Program-made: the position numbers and the translations under genes | Notes under the pieces: generated by a model | The model's input: the letters and a program-made list of their open reading frames with translations, nothing else | Database searches by the model: none | What the model was told of the DNA's origin: nothing | Origin: Strigamia acuminata | Taxonomy: Eukaryota; Arthropoda; Chilopoda; Geophilomorpha; Linotaeniidae | Assembly: GCA_949358305.1 (NCBI GenBank) | Contig: OX442323.1 | Location: forward strand, 1,242,001 to 1,302,000 | DNA length: 60,000 nt | Direction of reading: 5' to 3' | Shown: positions 51,701-60,000 of the stretch, piece after piece | Layout: each line of letters begins with the position of its first letter | How positions within the stretch are numbered: position 1 is the first letter of the stretch

Positions 51701-53734
51701 GAACACGTTGATGCGTCAGCGGAACAATCGGCACGACCATCGCCTCCGACAACTCCTCGTACATCCGCTCCGCCATCACCTCAGCGATCGGCAGCGCCTT
51801 CTCTTCCCCGTGAAACACCGGTACCGACGCCGAGATTTATCACGACACGTCGTCAGCAACGTGTTGATGATCAAGCTGCGCAAGGGCTGCAAATTTTCGA
51901 CCCCGATCCCAATTCACCAGCGACTGCGCGCCACACTACTCATAAGTGGCGATTCGTCGGTGGAGATGGCGAGTGTCGTGAATGGGTACGCGAGGAACAC
52001 CTGAGAAAGGATCAAAAGCCCGGGAAGATTTTAATCGATGTCTATTATTTTCCAACTCCGAAGATCCGTCTAAGATCTTATCACGACATCGAGGAGTATT
52101 GTATGTTGAACAATATTGATTACGACCCCGGACTGTTTTTCTTCGGTAATCTCGAACATAAGTTACCAACTCTTCCGGGTGTTCGTCATGCGGCTCATCT
52201 ATGCCGAACCGAGCCAGCTTCATTCGCCGAAATTCCCAAGTTCAACGACGCTCCGAAATGGCGTGAAGCGATTGGAGAGGAGCTCGATATGTTTAAAGAG
52301 CGAGAAATCTATAAAGAAGTTCCCCGACCACCCGACACCACTATTCTTGGCTGCAAGTGGATTTTTAAACTCAAAACTGATGCAGCCGGAACCGTCACCC
52401 GATACCGAGCACGCTTAGTAGCACAAGGTTTTTATCAAACCCTCGGAGTCGATTTTGATGAGGTGTTTAGCCCAGTCGTGAACTTCATATTGATCCGTCT
52501 GTTTTTCTGTCTTCTCGTCGTATTGCGTGGTTGGCAGGACGCCCACCTCGACGTGAAAGGTGCGTACCTGTACGGGGAATTAAAGCATAAAGTATACATG
52601 AGAATCCCTGCAGGTGCCACATGCACCGATCCAAACAATGTGTGGCTTCTTCTCAAATCACTTTACGGCCTCCACCAATCCGGGAGACAATGGTTCGAGA
52701 AACTCGACGAGACGCTTCGGGCCCTCGGATTTCGAAGACTGCCAGCATGTAATTGTGTTTACGTGTTCGGGAATACAGCTGTTATGCTGGTCTACGTGGA
52801 CGACATCGTCGTGTTTTACGCGTCCGACAGCGTTTTCAAACAGCTAATCCGTCTCATCTCTTCGAAATTCGATATAGTCAACCTCGGACCGATCACAAAG
52901 TTATTAGGCGTCGAGTTTATCCGCGACGCCGGACGCACTTTCATAACGCAACGTGCTTATATCGCCAAACTGGTTAAGAAATTCGGGGCGACGACCAACA
53001 ACCTCGTCAAGACACCAGTGACCCCGGGAACGACACTCGTTAGAGGATCGACCGAAAACTTGGAAGATTTTCCATACCGATCTCTAATCGGTTCACTTCT
53101 GTTTTTGGCATCGAGAACTCGTCCCGACATACTCTATTCCGTCATCGCTCTGGCACAGTATAACACGTGCTATAACCAAACCCACATCCGCGCCCTATTG
53201 CAGGTTCTGCAGTACGTGGCAAACACTGCGGAGCTTTGCATCGAGTTATCCGGTTGCTCTTCTAGTCAACTGTCTGCATTTACCGACGCGTCGTGGGCAA
53301 GCGATCCGGAGACATCATTGAGCTTCGGAGGATACATCGTATACGTTGGAAATGTACCTATCGGCTGGTCCTGTCGCAAACAGTCGACCGTAGCGTGCTC
53401 AACCATGGAAGCCGAATTTATCGCCCTGGTTGAGTGCGTGAAGGAGATTTTCTGGCTCGACAGCGTGTACACCGAATTCCCAATTCTCAATCGTCTATCC
53501 CGACCTATCGTGTATTCGGACGCCCTGGCCTCGATTCAATTCACATCTAATGATATCGAGAACGCAAAGACGAAGCATATTCGCGTGAAGTTTCACTGGC
53601 TCAGGGAGTGGTTTACTGCGGGAGTCTTCGATCTTCGAAAGGTAGCCGGCGAAGCTAATACCGCCGACATATTCACAAAGTGGCTATCTTCGGAACGTTT
53701 ACGATCATTGATTTCGAAGATCTTCCGAGCATAA
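48731..53734 (+). CDS. Copia-N Gag-Pol polyprotein (1667 aa)
   Basis: Intact single frame from ATG 48731. Gag with copia-type NYEQWRLSM motif; CCHC knuckle from residue 231; protease motif D319-C-G-A, with Cys where Ser or Thr is usual; Pro-rich linker; integrase zinc module (HSRLGHLH, CNDC) and catalytic D641, D704, E740 with 35 residues between the last two; a Pro/Ser-rich linker of about 200 residues; reverse transcriptase with RARLVAQGF and YVDD at 1355-1358; RNase H (FTDASWASD, MEAEF), ending ADIFTKW. Nothing is missing apart from the unusual protease residue, which both family copies share, so it is a family trait and not decay. It probably makes all proteins needed to move this family. 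Confidence 0.96.
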   Translation: MQKAANSNSLIPVLGVDNYEQWRLSMQFLLKSEGLWRHVTEDKEAEHIATLTPKELDRFMIKKDKALGHIYIHVSPAKRTVLETCNTPKEAWDKLAKTYAPSSRARQAAMRWEFLSLQLQPGEDMPDFIARVDNYVRQLSDVNEIISPVHHAYQYLKCLPPEYAQATFAIYHWPDPQFTPKDVAEQLISEHMRLKSIGLLGTSQSSAHASMKGQFRPRNKSGPRDISTVKCFNCDQLGHYANRCPRPPRQQQGQPTVSLQRNSRSKSRRRNKNAAAKANNARPRESSHPHREGTYFVNAPQVIQRPVAHFMQSNEWILDCGATDHVSHVRAGFTEFTDVIPFDIELGQGKSQVTGKGTVRLLMAIDKTRCTVNLTNVLYAPNFEANLISVSKIDKARHHIHIFNSEIHVYESDIRSPLIRAKERGGLYYVDGLCTNPTFATTVSPTVQPTPTLPPQMYVTTEEDFIKIPKPKKGKGQQREITDFRIEMPLVEPVKQIPVQQAPIPTNPIPPPIPTQIHNDLTTLPSYANALQSIPTATPIAIPNANSFPPLGNPSQPKKKVIANPASVKDATGLWHSRLGHLHTNGMKLLAANDQVYGMSPGEVSRELACNDCRIAKSTKASHKPDPNPSTTKPLDLLHMDIWGPAPVPSFGGARFVLTVIDDATRYCWIIPLAQKSQVFATFKDFVARVERIQDTQIKAIRTDRGGEFMSNEFLRYLQDKGIQGQRTNPSSPQMNGTAERINRTMADNFRAVLSETKLPEALWAELSVTFAYIKNRSPHSRLNNQVPYILWRQRALSLRHLRKVGSKCWVHYTAPGRKKLDPRAWEGYLVGYASGTRGYRIWNPTDNQVYESIHVKIDERQSYRKSIKISTQQPQQSFTGPGQQTVTFDDNLHYHQWPKGSDSEASEHSANDSERVSTASASMHTPLAFPHIHIPPPTTPERALLDLCATLPPGSASLRQSHHISYEEERDTDHDIREMDELSIYPETSEHVDASAEQSARPSPPTTPRTSAPPSPQRSAAPSLPRETPVPTPRFITTRRQQRVDDQAAQGLQIFDPDPNSPATARHTTHKWRFVGGDGECREWVREEHLRKDQKPGKILIDVYYFPTPKIRLRSYHDIEEYCMLNNIDYDPGLFFFGNLEHKLPTLPGVRHAAHLCRTEPASFAEIPKFNDAPKWREAIGEELDMFKEREIYKEVPRPPDTTILGCKWIFKLKTDAAGTVTRYRARLVAQGFYQTLGVDFDEVFSPVVNFILIRLFFCLLVVLRGWQDAHLDVKGAYLYGELKHKVYMRIPAGATCTDPNNVWLLLKSLYGLHQSGRQWFEKLDETLRALGFRRLPACNCVYVFGNTAVMLVYVDDIVVFYASDSVFKQLIRLISSKFDIVNLGPITKLLGVEFIRDAGRTFITQRAYIAKLVKKFGATTNNLVKTPVTPGTTLVRGSTENLEDFPYRSLIGSLLFLASRTRPDILYSVIALAQYNTCYNQTHIRALLQVLQYVANTAELCIELSGCSSSQLSAFTDASWASDPETSLSFGGYIVYVGNVPIGWSCRKQSTVACSTMEAEFIALVECVKEIFWLDSVYTEFPILNRLSRPIVYSDALASIQFTSNDIENAKTKHIRVKFHWLREWFTAGVFDLRKVAGEANTADIFTKWLSSERLRSLISKIFRA

Positions 53735-53942
53735 ACTTATCGTGACATTCCTAGTTTCTTTTCACCCGACTTCGAGGATCATCGGGTTTTCTGTGGGAAT
53801 ACCGAGCTTAGTTAAGTGATAACCACGACAGTACCCGGCCCGATGGTTCGACTTTATCATTTATTTCTCAACGATTATAAACTGTAATTCCAGTATACGT
53901 TCGTCTCGTCCCCTGATAAACATTTACATCGAAGAGGGGATT
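53735..53942 (+). promoter_or_regulatory. Copia-N inner 3' region and polypurine tract
   Basis: Short untranslated region ending in GAAGAGGGGATT (53931-53942) against the LTR. Confidence 0.85.
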
Positions 53943-54428
53943 TGTTGGTCTAAAGACCGTGTTTCTATCGATGAATATGTTTGTTTCCTATAGTTTTCCA
54001 TTTGATTGTTATTTCGGAGCTGTCTCATACGTAATTCCGTATGATAACTGTATTTTCATATGATTTGTTCTACTTTTCAATGATTCATCCTGTGTTAATG
54101 TTAATTCCCGGCACCAGGTGCCACTACCCATTGCTTTTTCATCCAAGATGGCGTCATACACAGCCGTGTATGACTTAGCTGCTTTCCCACCTGTTTGGAT
54201 ACCTATTTGTAATGTATTACTATTTAATTAAACCGTTTTTATTGTTTTACTCATTGTGTTTGATTTAAAGCACCTTTAGTGCTTCTTGCTAGCGCATATA
54301 AGCGGCATTAGGCCGCGCGCATTTCCGAAACGATACGCGTCGTATCGTTAACGTCTGTGCGGGTCGCACAGCGCCAATTCACGCTTTCAATCGGTTTACA
54401 CCGATATTTTGCGCATTCTCTGCCTACA
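53943..54428 (+). repeat. Copia-N inner 3' LTR (486 bp)
   Basis: Pairs with 47345-47830: A at 54389 and C in the CCTACA end. YY1-like motif at 54145-54153. Confidence 0.96.
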
Positions 54429-55778
54429 GCCGGAACCGTCACCCGATACCGAGCACGCTTAGTAGCACAAGGTTTTTATCAAACCCTCGGAGTCGATTTT
54501 GATGAGGTGTTTAGCCCAGTCGTGAACTTCATATTGATCCGTCTGTTTTTCTGTCTTCTCGTCGTATTGCGTGGTTGGCAGGACGCCCACCTCGACGTGA
54601 AAGGTGCGTACCTGTACGGGGAATTAAAGCATAACGTATACATGAGAATCCCTGCAGGTGCCACATGCACTGATCCAAACAATGTGTGGCTTCTTCTCAA
54701 ATCGCTTTACGGCCTCCACCAATCCGGGAGACAATGGTTCGAGAAACTTGACGAGACACTTCGGGCCCTCGGATTTCGAAGACTGCCAGCATGTAATTGT
54801 GTTTACGTGTTCGGGAATACAGCTGTTATGCTGGTCTACGTGGACGACATCGTCGTGTTTTACGCGTCCGACAGCGTTTTCAAACAGCTAATCCGTCTCA
54901 TCTCTTCGAAATTCGATATAGTCAACCTCGGACCGATCACAAAGTTATTAGGCGTCGAGTTTATCCGCGACGCCGGACGCACTTTCATAACGCAACGTGC
55001 TTATATCGCCAAACTGGTTAAGAAATTCGGGGCGACGACCAACAACCTCGTCAAGACACCAGTGACCCCGGGAACGACACTCGTTAGAGGATCGACCGAA
55101 AACTTGGAAGATTTTCCATACCGATCTCTAATCGGTTCACTTCTGTTTTTGGCATCGAGAACTCGTCCCGACATACTCTATTCCGTCATCGCTCTGGCAC
55201 AGTATAACACGTGCTATAACCAAACCCACATCCGCGCCCTATTGCAGGTTCTGCAGTACGTGGCAAACACTGCGGAGCTTTGCATCGAGTTATCCGGTTG
55301 CTCTTCTAGTCAACTGTCTGCATTTACCGACGCGTCGTGGGCAAGCGATCCGGAGACATCATTGAGCTTCGGAGGATACATCGTATACGTTGGAAATGTA
55401 CCTATCGGCTGGTCCTGTCGCAAACAGTCGACCGTAGCGTGCTCAACCATGGAAGCCGAATTTATCGCCCTGGTTGAGTGCGTGAAGGAGATTTTCTGGC
55501 TCGACAGCGTGTACACCGAATTCCCAATTCTCAATCGTCTATCCCGACCTATCGTGTATTCGGACGCCCTGGCCTCGATTCAATTCACATCTAATGATAT
55601 CGAGAACGCAAAGACGAAGCATATTCGCGTGAAGTTTCACTGGCTCAGGGAGTGGTTTACTGCGGGAGTCTTCGATCTTCGAAAGGTAGCCGGCGAAGCT
55701 AATACCGCCGACATATTCACAAAGTGGCTATCTTCGGAACGTTTACGATCATTGATTTCGAAGATCTTCCGAGCATAA
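54429..55778 (+). pseudogene. Copia-N outer Gag-Pol, C-terminal part (RT, RNase H)
   Basis: Begins with the second GCCGG and continues the outer frame (RT from GTVTRYRARL, YVDD, RNase H) to the stop at 55778. Nearly identical to the inner copy (for example N for K at LKHNVYM). A longer frame reaching back to 54357 inside the inner LTR is only a fusion by position, with no ATG. Confidence 0.95.
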
Positions 55779-55986
55779 ACTTATCGTGACATTCCTAGTT
55801 TCTTTTCACCCGACTTCGAGGATCATCGGGTTTTCTGTGGGAATACCGAGCTTAGTTAAGTGATAACCACGACAGTACCCGGCCCGATGGTTCGACTTTA
55901 TCATTTATTTCTCAACGATTATAAACTGTAATTCCAGTATACGTTCGTCTCGTCCCCTGATAAACATTTACATCGAAGAGGGGATT
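55779..55986 (+). promoter_or_regulatory. Copia-N outer 3' region and polypurine tract
   Basis: Same as after the inner pol; purine tract GAAGAGGGGATT at 55975-55986. Confidence 0.85.
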
Positions 55987-56472
55987 TGTTGGTCTAAAGA
56001 CCGTGTTTCTATCGATGAATATGTTTGTTTCCTATAGTTTTCCATTTGATTGTTATTTCGGAGCTGTCTCATACGTAATTCCGTATGATAACTGTATTTT
56101 CATATGATTTGTTCTACTTTTCAATGATTCATCCTGTGTTAATGTTAATTCCCGGCACCAGGTGCCACTACCCATTGCTTTTTCATCCAAGATGGCGTCA
56201 TACACAGCCGTGTATGACTTAGCTGCTTTCCCACCTGTTTGGATACCTATTTGTAATGTATTACTATTTAATTAAACCGTTTTTATTGTTTTACTCATTG
56301 TGTTTGATTTAAAGCACCTTTAGTGCTTCTTGCTAGCGCATATAAGCGGCATTAGGCCGCGCGCATTTCCGAAACGATACGCGTCGTATCGTTAACGTCT
56401 GTGCGGGTCGCACAGCGCCAATTCACGCTTTCGATCGGTTTACACCGATATTTTGCGCATTCTCTGTCTACA
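55987..56472 (+). repeat. Copia-N outer 3' LTR (486 bp)
   Basis: Carries the G (56433) and TCTACA variants of 42291-42776, pairing the two outer LTRs. YY1-like motif at 56189-56197. Followed by GGGAT at 56473-56477. Confidence 0.96.
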
Positions 56473-57029
56473 GGGATGAATTACAGAGAGAGCAGGTGGC
56501 GCAGGTGGCGCAGGCGGCGCAGACGGCGCAACCGTAGGTTTGGGTATGGTCTTTGGGGGTTGTGACGGTTCGTCATCATCGCTCTCATCACTGGAGTCAA
56601 TTGGATTGTAAAAGGAATCATTGCCATCAGATATGTCAAAAGGGCTGTCACCGACGTGTGTCTTCACCACATCTTTGTAGACTTTTGACTCATCTATCTT
56701 AAGATGTTTATTTTCATAAACATCGTCTGAAATTGGATCCCATATCCTGTACCCCCGGGTTCCCATCGCATAGCCCACAATAACTCCTTTCCAGGCCCTT
56801 GGTTCAAGTTTGGTCTTCCTGTGTGCTTTAGGGATATGCACATAAGCAAGTGCCCCAGGTACCCGCAAATGTGTTACCGATAAAGGGCGTTTCCGCCAAA
56901 GCACGTATGGAATTTGATTGTTTAGGCGTGTATGGGGATACCGGTTCTTTAAATAAATGACAGTCATTGCTAGTTCTGCCCATAAAGATTTGGGCAGTCC
57001 CGCACTCAGCAATATAGCCCTAACACTGT
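56473..57029 (-). pseudogene. Copia-M Pol, integrase C-terminal part (after frameshift)
   Basis: Minus-strand continuation of integrase (SAGLPKSLWAELAMT, then LKNRYPHTRLN and WDP) into a Pro/Ala-rich linker, cut by the Copia-N insertion and resuming at 42290. It is one base out of frame with the upstream part. Confidence 0.92.
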
Positions 57030-58961
57030 TTAAAATGTCCTGTTTACCCTCTCGGCTACCCCGTTCATCTCAGCACTGAAGCTGTTAGTCCTCTGAAAAG
57101 AGACGCCTAGATTTGTCAAAAAGTTCTCAAATTCCCTGGAAACAAACTCGCCCCCTCTATCAGTACGGATAGATTTGATTTTATAACCACTCAAACGTTC
57201 TACGCGCATATGGAAATTTTTGTATGTCTCAAAAACCTTATCTTTAGTTTTCAGGGGAAAAACCCAAGAATAGCGAGTACTGTCGTCAATAATGCAAAGC
57301 AAATACTTTGCTCCTCCCAATGATGGAATTTGACAAGGCCCCCACAAATCCATGTGTAATAATTCTAATGGATTAGTAGCCAATACTCTACTTTCTGATC
57401 GGAAACTAGCTCTTGTAGATTTTGAGATTTCGCAATTCTCACACAAACCCTTATGGACATGATCATGAAAGTCAATACCTTTTACATCATTGTTACTTGT
57501 CAAATAGTTTAAACCTTTAGTATACATGTGTGCATATCTTTGATGCCACACATTTACACTAACACTATGACTCTCAGGCCTGCTTGATGTGTTGGTCAGT
57601 GTATCTGTGTGCGAAACATTTAAAGATGGCTTGTCAGCCAACTTGCACTTCACTGGGCCAACAACTCGGTATAATCCACCATCGAGTTTTCCTAACATCA
57701 GACAAACCTTTGAATCATTTTGGTAAATACGCATAATATTATTAAAAATATCAATGTGACACTTTGAACAATCAATCTTACCAATAGAAATTAAATTTCG
57801 TTTGAAATCTTTGACATAATACACATTATTCAACGTAATTTCTTTCACAATTCCATCTACTTTCACAGATAACTCAATGGTACCTCGTCCGGTAATGCTT
57901 GATGATCCTTCACCAAGCTCTAAACGCATCGGGGTTAATTCGGTGAAGTCATAAAATAAGTCACGATTACCGCATACATGATGTGACGCACATGAGTCCA
58001 AATACCAATCACTCACTTGATTTTCGACCGTTGCACTGCAGACTAAAGGTGAACCAATGACATTTGCAAACCATGCCGCTTTCCCCGAATGGCTCTCTGG
58101 TTGCGCCTTTTGAACGTGCCCACCTTTCTTACCACGACCACGTCCCCGTCCGCGACCTCTGGATTTTTGATCGCCCTTTGAAACTTTGGGCGCCGTACAG
58201 TCACGTGCGTAATGGCCTGGTAATCCGCAGTTGTAGCAAATCAGGGACTCGGTGCTTGATTTGCTCTGGCTGGTCTTACTTGAACTCGCATCACTTCTAC
58301 CTTGTTGATTCATGTAATATGCGACAGTTGTCTCCATGGCTTTGTCACTTTCTGCAGACAAGCGACGACGGTTTGCTTCAGCCAACAACGATTTTGAAAC
58401 TTTGTCGAAGGTAAAATCTGCTTTGGACCACTGATAAATTGCTTGAACCTGGTGCTCAAAATCTTTACCAATGCGATTTATCAATAAATATGCTTTATTA
58501 CTGTCCTGTGGCTTCAAGTGGTCCCCTGCAGCTGTCAAATCGTCGGCAGCTTTCTCAACACGTGAAATAAACGCGTCAACCTCCTCATTATCCAAGCGGC
58601 GCATTAAATAAAAATTCTCGGTTAATACCGCTTCACGGGCTAAGGAGCTGGGTTCAAATAAAGCCTTAAGATGGTCCCAAACCTCCTTCGTTGTCGGGAA
58701 TTTCATTGCCGCTGGCTGCAACCTCGGCACAATGCATTGCAGAATGATGGCACGAGACTTTGCTTTATTCCTTTCAAAGCGGTCCTTCATATCCTGGCTG
58801 GCTGTCGCTGGATCAGGTACTTCCTGCTTTCCAATGGCAAATGGCCAAAGTCCTTTTTCTTCTAATAAAAGCTGAACATCTATGGCCCACTGGATATAAT
58901 TCACTTTATCTAGCTTGGTGATCCCTGCAGACGCTGACTTGGTGATATCCTTCTCAGCCAT
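57030..58961 (-). pseudogene. Copia-M Gag, protease and integrase (frameshifted)
   Basis: Start taken at ATG 58961 (MAEKD); the frame is open 21 codons further upstream without need. Gag with NYIQWAIDV; CCHC knuckle (CYNCGLPGHYARDC) from residue 242; RG-rich basic stretch; protease motif D322-S-C-A, where Gly of the D-S/T-G triad is Cys; integrase zinc module (HQRYAH, CENC) and catalytic D538, D601, E637 with 35 between the last two. It ends at TAA 57030-57032 right after RVNRTF. One base appears to be missing in the T run there, since the next frame continues integrase. Product truncated; the protease is also suspect. Confidence 0.92.
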
Positions 58962-59087
58962 GGTGAAACTCTGCAAATTTAATAAGAACACGGCAGAAAA
59001 AGTTCCAAAAGTTGTAAAAATCAAAATTTTTACCTTTTATTGCCCAAAATGGTTATTGGGCAATTTTCCAGCTGTGGTCAGCAGCCA
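58962..59087 (-). other. Copia-M leader
   Basis: Short leader (about 125 bases) between primer site and ATG, much shorter than the 0.9-1.1 kb leaders of the other copia elements here. It holds the inverted pair CCCAATAACC and GGTTATTGGG near 59045-59060. Confidence 0.6.
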
Positions 59088-59105
59088 AACCATCCTCTGC
59101 TACCA
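59088..59105 (-). promoter_or_regulatory. Copia-M primer-binding site, initiator tRNA-Met
   Basis: Plus-strand AACCATCCTCTGCTACCA, reverse complement of the same 18-base site used by Copia-1 and Copia-N, two bases from the LTR. Confidence 0.9.
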
Positions 59106-59107
59106 AT

Positions 59108-59913
59108 TGATGACCACCGGTGGCTGCTGACCCGGTGTTGGGCAGTGGAAGCGGTGCCCAACTTGAAATCCTGGTGAAAATCACGAAATTCCGCAATTTC
59201 GATTTTGACGGAAATCCACGTATACGTCGGCGGGAGCCGGGGCCTCGTCCTGGGCATGAAAAGTACGCGATTTGCGGTGCGAACAGAAATGTTCCGAAAA
59301 TGCACAAAACGTCCCAAATTTGCTGGCTAAAGCTGTGGCCGCACTGCTGTGCTTATAATGCCAATATCTAAAGTTAATTATGACAAATTCAACTTACTGG
59401 CACCTGGTAAAAATGGAAAAGTAAAGCCATTTATTTGCAGCTTGATACAGGACTGGAGGCAGCCATTTTTGCCCTCTCAAAACCAGATACAGAATATAAT
59501 CTCGAAGCATAGGTTACAGGTATTATGTATAAATACAGGATAAGTCATAACAGTCTGCATCATAAATAATGCTTTTACAATACAAAAAGCATGGATCAAT
59601 CACACGCATATCTAAATGATTGTGATTGATCTTACAAATTCAAAAACATTGATTTTATATACATAAAAGGCAATTGTCATTTGAATCAAATAAATTATTA
59701 CATTTATATGGGGCTTAAAAATAAATACAACAATTGCCCAAGCTTTAAGATCAAAATAAACAAAAACTTTCTTTAATCATATCAACAGCAAATTAAATTA
59801 TTTTCACACTGCACATAAGATATGACAATTAGACATAACAATGGTTATTTTTCACATTGTTTATGCACGACATTTCAACTAATGGATAACTCTTTATTTA
59901 CAAAATGCTAACA
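59108..59913 (-). repeat. Copia-M 5' LTR (806 bp)
   Basis: Partner of 40265-41070, with one base difference seen (C at 59739). YY1-like GCAGCCATTTT at 59459-59469. Small frames inside occur in both copies and have no support as genes. Confidence 0.95.
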
Positions 59914-60000
59914 ATTTTTAGAAAATCTAGTCAAATTTAATTTAATTTGGATTTTAATTTTCGGCTGATGTTGAACAGTAATAAAATAAGATAACAAAAC
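59914..60000. other. Right flank with ATTTT target duplication
   Basis: ATTTT at 59914-59918 matches 40260-40264. The remaining AT-rich bases are the continuation of the pre-insertion site left of 40260; no feature seen. Confidence 0.85.

Larger units (their letters stand above)
47345..54428 (+). mobile_element. Copia-N inner copy, complete Ty1/copia element
   Basis: 7084 bp with matching 486 bp LTRs, GCCGG duplications, primer site, intact 1667-codon Gag-Pol and polypurine tract. It sits in the reverse transcriptase region of an older copy of its own family, in the same orientation. Confidence 0.97.
42291..56472 (+). mobile_element. Copia-N outer copy, interrupted by a copy of itself
   Basis: LTRs 42291-42776 and 55987-56472, primer site, leader, Gag-Pol in two parts (43686-47344 and 54434-55778). 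Removing the inner element and one GCCGG copy restores a continuous frame, so this copy was intact when hit. It lies in Copia-M in the opposite orientation. Confidence 0.97.
40265..59913 (-). mobile_element. Copia-M, minus-strand copia element interrupted by Copia-N nest
   Basis: 5' LTR 59913-59108, initiator tRNA-Met primer site, Gag-Pol from 58961, 3' LTR 41070-40265. The interior is split at 56473/42290 by the Copia-N outer insertion. Without the nest it would be about 5.5 kb, short because most of RT and RNase H is deleted. It also carries a frameshift, so it is defective. One LTR difference seen in 806 bases still marks a fairly recent insertion. Confidence 0.95.

Noticed and set aside
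54357-55778. 473-codon ORF that seems to start in the Copia-N inner 3' LTR
   Set aside because: It is only the outer element's RT/RNase H frame read back into the inner LTR from a GTG codon. The GCCGG duplication explains the junction.

Overview
This is a eukaryotic window made almost entirely of LTR retrotransposons nested in one another. The organism is probably an invertebrate animal. The Ty1/copia-type elements carry an 18-base primer-binding site, TGGTAGCAGAGGATGGTT, that matches the 3' end of metazoan initiator tRNA-Met and differs from the plant form. The long-LTR Ty3/gypsy-type elements carry a site that fits tRNA-Gln. Beyond animal, probably invertebrate, I cannot name a clade. No ordinary host gene is securely identified.

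Left half (1-37988), a chain of insertions within insertions. A complete, very young copia element (Copia-1, 1252-7979, identical LTRs, target duplication GGCTG) interrupts a minus-strand reading frame of unknown function (8316-7980 continuing at 1251-1). Right of it lies a minus-strand Ty3/gypsy array. Gypsy-L has gag (15748-13412) and pol (13412-9120) joined by a textbook -1 frameshift signal. It shares a 1.9 kb LTR (16577-18490) with Gypsy-R (16577-25992), a non-autonomous relative that codes only for a 497-residue gag-like protein. The outer LTR of the array cuts a plus-strand copia pol (Copia-2, 25993-30084). Copia-2 sits against a second gag-only element (Gypsy-E, 30085-33189), whose 3' LTR in turn cuts the pol frame of another Ty3/gypsy element (Gypsy-C, 33190-37988). 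Every broken target has only its right half in view, so the left halves should lie beyond base 1 in mirrored order.

Middle (37989-40264): about 2.3 kb with no recognisable gene, holding a microsatellite and small tandem repeats.

Right half (40265-59913), a closed three-level nest in which every boundary is fixed by target duplications. A minus-strand copia (Copia-M, 806 bp LTRs, duplication ATTTT), damaged by a frameshift and by loss of most reverse transcriptase and RNase H, holds a plus-strand copia (Copia-N outer, 42291-56472, duplication GGGAT). That copy is itself interrupted by an intact copy of its own family (Copia-N inner, 47345-54428, duplication GCCGG). Two LTR polymorphisms pair the four 486 bp LTRs exactly as this nesting requires.

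Intact elements carry what a replication cycle needs: LTR promoter and polyadenylation regions, tRNA primer site, Gag, protease, integrase, reverse transcriptase/RNase H and a polypurine tract. Copia-1, Copia-N inner and the Gypsy-L gag-pol look coding-competent. The most unusual signals are trains of short perfect stem-loops filling most LTRs, with compensatory changes between related copia LTRs; a YY1/Pho-like AAGATGGCG motif in LTRs of unrelated families; a gag N-terminal motif shared and duplicated in gag-only elements; and repeated primer-binding sites in the Gypsy-R leader.
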